From Anderseniella sp051010195 (GTDB taxonomy: Bacteria > Pseudomonadota > Alphaproteobacteria > Rhizobiales > Aestuariivirgaceae): 64,000 nucleotides of DNA. Each line of letters begins with the position of its first letter. Within the stretch, counting starts at the first letter, position 1. The translations under genes were made by a program, and so were the position numbers. The DNA is taken from the NCBI GenBank assembly GCA_051010195.1, contig JBPCVV010000060.1, forward strand, positions 19,521-83,520. Reading direction: 5' to 3'. The notes beneath the pieces are model-generated. The model was not told the origin of the DNA. It was given only the letters and a program-made list of their open reading frames with translations, and ran no database searches. Below are positions 61,167 through 64,000 of the stretch, piece by piece.

Positions 61167-61643
61167 ATGAAATTCAAAGCAATAATGGCTGCTCTGGCAC
61201 TTTTGATCATGCCGCTGACAAACGCTGCAATGGCAGACGACAAGGCGCTTGTTCAGGTCTTTTATGATTATCTGAGTAATCCGACATCTGAAAAACATGC
61301 CGCAGCTTTCCAGTCAGCAACATCGGCCGGATGGGGCAGCATTGGCGACTATTCGGGAAAAATCAAAACACGCGATGCCTTCATCGGCCAGGTCGGCGGG
61401 TTCGGCAAACTGATCCCTGACCTGAACTGGGCAGTGCAAGAGATGATCCAGCAAGGCGATCAGGTTGTCGTGCGAGGCCGGGCTAGCGGTACTCCCGCCG
61501 GCCCGTTGTTCGGCGTGGATGGCAACGGCAAACGCTTTGATATAATGTCGATTGACATTCACACAATCGAAGACGGCAAAATCGTTCGGACCTACCATGT
61601 CGAAGATTGGGCCGGAGCACTGCGCCAGCTAAGCGCCAAGTAA
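61167..61643 (+). CDS. secreted SnoaL-like (NTF2-fold) protein
   Basis: Protein of 158 residues with a Sec signal (MKFKAIMAALALLIMPLTNA, cleavage near AAMADD). The rest fits the SnoaL/ester-cyclase NTF2-like fold: LVQVFYDYLSNPTSEKHAAA, QEMIQQGDQVVVRGRASGTP and IHTIEDGKIVRTYHVEDWAG. The ATG at 61167 follows AGGAGA by 10 bases. A terminator lies just after it. Probably regulated by the divergent LysR; substrate unknown. Confidence 0.88.
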   Translation: MKFKAIMAALALLIMPLTNAAMADDKALVQVFYDYLSNPTSEKHAAAFQSATSAGWGSIGDYSGKIKTRDAFIGQVGGFGKLIPDLNWAVQEMIQQGDQVVVRGRASGTPAGPLFGVDGNGKRFDIMSIDIHTIEDGKIVRTYHVEDWAGALRQLSAK

Positions 61644-61654
61644 GCGATAATACG

Positions 61655-61685
61655 CGGGCCGCGCATCCGTGCCCGGCCCGTTTCT
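61655..61685 (+). terminator. rho-independent terminator after the SnoaL-like gene
   Basis: CGGGCCG pairs with CGGCCCG across a 12-base loop, followed by TTTCT. It may limit readthrough into the cupin gene. Confidence 0.55.
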
Positions 61686-61703
61686 CCACACAGAGGGTTC
61701 ACA

Positions 61704-62171
61704 ATGACAAAACGCTATTCCTTTGTAAGCCCACTGGGCGGCACCAACTACGAATGGTCAGCGGACCATACTTACGTGAAGGTGTCTGCACATGACAGTG
61801 ACGGGCACTACACCTTGATGGAAGACAATCTGAAATCCACATTTGCGCTGGGCCTGCATCGCCACGACCACCATGCAGAGACATTTTACATACTGGATGG
61901 CAGCCTGGACTTTCATGTAGACGGGGACTGGATAACGGCTCAGCCGGGAAGCTGTCTTCACATTCCGCCCGGTGTCCCGCACGCCTGCGTTTTGAGCGAG
62001 GCAAATACATCTGCGCGCATGTTGATGATCTTCCAGCCGGCCGGCTTCGATCTGTACCTGGCTGAACTTGGCAAATTGAATGCCGAGGAGCTCGATGATC
62101 CGCAGAAAATGGAGCAACTGGCGCGCAGGTATAACATTATCAATCTTGGTGATGTTCCAGAGCGAAACTGA
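61704..62171 (+). CDS. cupin domain protein
   Basis: Single-domain cupin of 155 residues. The metal-binding motif is GLHRHDHHAETFYILDGS (two or three His and a Glu) with the second cupin motif PGSCLHIPPGVPHACVLSE. MTKRYSFVSPLGGTNYEWS begins the protein. Follows the SnoaL-like gene by 60 bases. No enzyme activity can be assigned. Confidence 0.9.
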   Translation: MTKRYSFVSPLGGTNYEWSADHTYVKVSAHDSDGHYTLMEDNLKSTFALGLHRHDHHAETFYILDGSLDFHVDGDWITAQPGSCLHIPPGVPHACVLSEANTSARMLMIFQPAGFDLYLAELGKLNAEELDDPQKMEQLARRYNIINLGDVPERN

Positions 62172-62362
62172 ACCATTTGCCCGTAACGAAACCCGCAGGT
62201 ATAGCCCGCCCGCAAACTAAAACCGGCGTGACAGCCGGCAAGATGCCCTTCACAGGCAGTGAAGCCACAATCTGGTCAATATATTCATCTTGACTGAGCA
62301 TAAGGGGGGAGGCGTGTTGCGGCTTCCACTATAATGGGATGGCTCGTTGATGGTTCTTGTTC

Positions 62363-62387
62363 TCACACGTGTAATGCGCGCGTGTGA
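62363..62387. promoter_or_regulatory. inverted repeat upstream of the J-domain gene
   Basis: TCACACG and CGTGTGA, 7-bp arms 11 bp apart, end 30 bases before the ATG of the J-domain gene. It could be an operator or a transcript hairpin. Confidence 0.3.
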
Positions 62388-62417
62388 AGGGCCAGGCGGA
62401 TGTGGGTTGTGTAAAAG

Positions 62418-63386
62418 ATGCAGTGTGATCCGAGTAAGGACTACTTCGCGATATTAGGGCTGTCGTCAGAGGCCCATCCTGAAGTCGTGAAGGCTGCCCA
62501 TCGGGCACTGGCAAAAAAGTTCCATCCGGACCTGCGTTCTGATGACGATGCCGAGGGCGAAAAGCGGTTTCAGGAAATACAAGAGGCCTACGAAGTCCTT
62601 CGCGACGAGGACAAGCTGAAGCAATACCTGCATCTGCGTTCGCAGATGCAAATACAGATGCAGCAGCAGCAGAATGCAGTGCCGACTGCGCCTCATATCC
62701 GGCCCAGGGTTTATCTGAAGCTGGACGACCGATGGGATCATCTGGTCCGCAAGCACCCTGATCTCAGTCAGCACTACGCGAAGTTCTGCTTCCTGTCTCA
62801 CAAACTCGGCAGGCAATACAAACTTGTCATTCTCGGCACTCAGAACCCGGCGCGGTTCAAACGGGTGGCCAACAAGATTGAACGTCAGTTCTACAGGCGG
62901 CACTTCTCCTACCACCGGAACTTGCAGACGCTTGCCAGAAGACTGACCGCCAATCATCGGCGCCATGCGGTGCGTATGCTGCAGTCGGAGATACGTGGCA
63001 GACGATTCGTACCAAAGCGCATCAGGTCGGAAATGGTGTGGCGCTATGAATCGCGCTATCTGCAGCCGGCAACAACGGAAAGCGCGCTCAACAGGGCATC
63101 TCAGCCTACGCGCCTCAGGCGCGGAGCTGCCCACCGGGTCTACCCGGGACAACAGCGCACCACGCTCAAATCGAGCCGCGGCCGGCCGCTTGCCTGGTTA
63201 TGCATGGGCATGGCAGTGGCGTTCGGTGCACTTGTCGTGATCGGCCCGCTGCTGGCGCCGTCCGAAATCGGCCTCAACCAGCAAGCCCAAGCCCAAGCCC
63301 AGGTCCAGAGCGTTGGCCGATCTAACTGCATCGTCACCACTCCGGTAGCTGCTTCGGCAGAATCGGAAGACAAGAACGTCTGTTGA
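62418..63386 (+). CDS. J-domain protein with a C-terminal membrane segment
   Basis: Protein of 322 residues. The J domain is at residues 5-75: DYFAILGLSSEAHPEVVKAA, KKFHPDLRSDDDAEGEKRF (HPD motif) and IQEAYEVLRDEDKLKQYLHL. A Gln-rich linker (QMQIQMQQQQ) follows. The middle is Arg/His-rich, and one transmembrane segment lies near residues 258-280 (PLAWLCMGMAVAFGALVVIG). The short C-terminal tail ends in NVC. It lacks the Gly/Phe and zinc regions of DnaJ. Such proteins recruit Hsp70 to a site; the partner is unknown. Confidence 0.82.
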   Translation: MQCDPSKDYFAILGLSSEAHPEVVKAAHRALAKKFHPDLRSDDDAEGEKRFQEIQEAYEVLRDEDKLKQYLHLRSQMQIQMQQQQNAVPTAPHIRPRVYLKLDDRWDHLVRKHPDLSQHYAKFCFLSHKLGRQYKLVILGTQNPARFKRVANKIERQFYRRHFSYHRNLQTLARRLTANHRRHAVRMLQSEIRGRRFVPKRIRSEMVWRYESRYLQPATTESALNRASQPTRLRRGAAHRVYPGQQRTTLKSSRGRPLAWLCMGMAVAFGALVVIGPLLAPSEIGLNQQAQAQAQVQSVGRSNCIVTTPVAASAESEDKNVC

Positions 63387-63423
63387 GACACCCTTTCCGG
63401 CAACCCTGACTTGGCGTGGCGCA

Positions 63424-63669
63424 TCAGGCCAGTCGGTCTGTCACATCCGCCGGACCTGCCCGGCACACACGGTTGCGCCCGGTGTCTTTGGCACGGTAAA
63501 GCGCCATGTCGGCGACGCGCAGAATTTCCTGGGTTCCGTATCCGCATTCCGACGTTCCCGCGACCCCGCACGAAACTGCCGCTGCCGTTCTCCAGCGCTC
63601 AGGAACTGTCGGAGACGGCAAAAGCGCGGGCAGGCAACTGGTGAGCAACCGTTCAGACGCCATGGGCAC
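63424..63669 (-). pseudogene. C-terminal remnant of a GGDEF (diguanylate cyclase) domain
   Basis: An 81-codon frame whose last 45 residues match the end of GGDEF domains: AAAVSCGVAGTSE, QEILRVADMALYRAKDTGRN and RVCRAG. The catalytic GGDEF motif itself is missing, and a stop lies in frame just before 63669, so this is a deletion remnant rather than a working gene. Confidence 0.75.
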
Positions 63670-63756
63670 CGGGCCTGTTTGTTACGCGGTCCGTGCGCTG
63701 CCCTTGACCAGCACTTCGCCGATCATTCACATATCCCAGAGCGAGAGGATCGAAGC

Positions 63757-64000
63757 ATGCCGACTGGAAAAAAACTCAACCGGACCTTGCGGGCCTTTAT
63801 CGAGAAGCAAACGGTCTTCTTCGTCGCCACGGCGGACAAGACGGGGCGGGTGAATGTGTCGCCCAAGGGCATGGACACACTGCGGATCGAGGACGACAAC
63901 CGCATTGTCTGGCTCAATCTCAGCGGCAGCGGCAACGAAACCGCCGCGCACGTGCGCGCCACGGGCCGGATGACGCTGATGTTCTGTGCGTTTGAGGGCA
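63757..64000 (+). CDS. pyridoxamine 5'-phosphate oxidase-fold protein (partial, C-terminus beyond window)
   Basis: Flavin-binding split-barrel protein, N-terminal 81 codons only. MPTGKKLNRTLRAFIEKQTV, FFVATADKTGRVNVSPKGMD and NRIVWLNLSGSGNETAAHVR match the PNPOx-like family. The ATG at 63757 has a GAGAGGA about 8 bases upstream. The frame is open at the window end. Substrate unknown. Confidence 0.88.
   Translation, partial: MPTGKKLNRTLRAFIEKQTVFFVATADKTGRVNVSPKGMDTLRIEDDNRIVWLNLSGSGNETAAHVRATGRMTLMFCAFEG

Noticed and set aside
1..64000. tRNA, rRNA, CRISPR array, prophage or transposase
   Set aside because: No T-arm-like GTTCRANYC in cloverleaf context, no regularly spaced repeats, and no integrase or transposase motif were found by eye.

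Overview
The window looks like chromosome from an alphaproteobacterium, most likely of the Hyphomicrobiales (Rhizobiales) or a close relative. The grounds are moderately high GC, a CcrM-type GANTC methyltransferase behind a CtrA-like box, an F0 operon carrying both b and b' subunits, the cytochrome c oxidase order ctaC-ctaD-ctaB-small protein-ctaG-ctaE-DUF983-SURF1, and IalB and YqgE homologues. Nearly all of it is core housekeeping DNA with short gaps and many overlapping stop/start pairs. No rRNA, tRNA, CRISPR array, insertion sequence or prophage was seen.

Layout. 1-3.2 kb: glyQ (cut by the window edge), a 59-residue protein, SppA, a TrmN6-like methyltransferase and a DUF2007 protein, all on minus. 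3.5-10 kb: ispB, ispE, a TPR protein, a lytic transglycosylase and a secreted protein with a duplicated Cys-pair domain. 10-17.3 kb: ETF-ubiquinone oxidoreductase, an Fe-S-deficient-looking family 4 uracil-DNA glycosylase, MoaB, a chain-of-hairpins repeat, a Tat-exported metallo-beta-lactamase-fold hydrolase, two glycosyltransferases and a radical SAM protein behind a LexA-type box. 17.3-25.9 kb: permease, LysR regulator, AEC and EamA transporters, rnhB, ccrM, a GNAT acetyltransferase, an AT-rich sulfotransferase and mutY.

26-37.5 kb: DUF721 protein, DsbA-like protein, SMC, the ATP synthase F0 operon (atpI-B-E-b'-b), ispH, rnhA, peroxiredoxin, a stand-alone DsbD-alpha protein and YqgE. 37.5-41.4 kb: a large membrane GGDEF/EAL protein with a long Lys/Ala/Pro tail. 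41.5-51.4 kb (minus): the aa3-type oxidase and assembly genes, running through thrC into an M16 peptidase and a RimJ-like acetyltransferase. 51.7-57.6 kb (plus): IalB-like protein, TldD, HAD phosphatase, MATE exporter and two tandem DUF937-type paralogues.

57.7-64 kb is the accessory end: a methyltransferase divergent from an HxlR regulator, a cobalamin riboswitch over two small ORFs I do not recognise, a LysR regulator divergent from SnoaL-like and cupin genes, a membrane-anchored J-domain protein, a GGDEF remnant and the start of a pyridoxamine-phosphate-oxidase-fold gene.

The most interesting items are the riboswitch-controlled unknown ORFs, the serial-hairpin element before the MBL gene, the CtrA/GANTC leader of ccrM, the LexA-type box before the radical SAM gene, the DUF937 pair and the tail on the GGDEF/EAL protein. 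All calls were made by reading the sequence; no database search was run.
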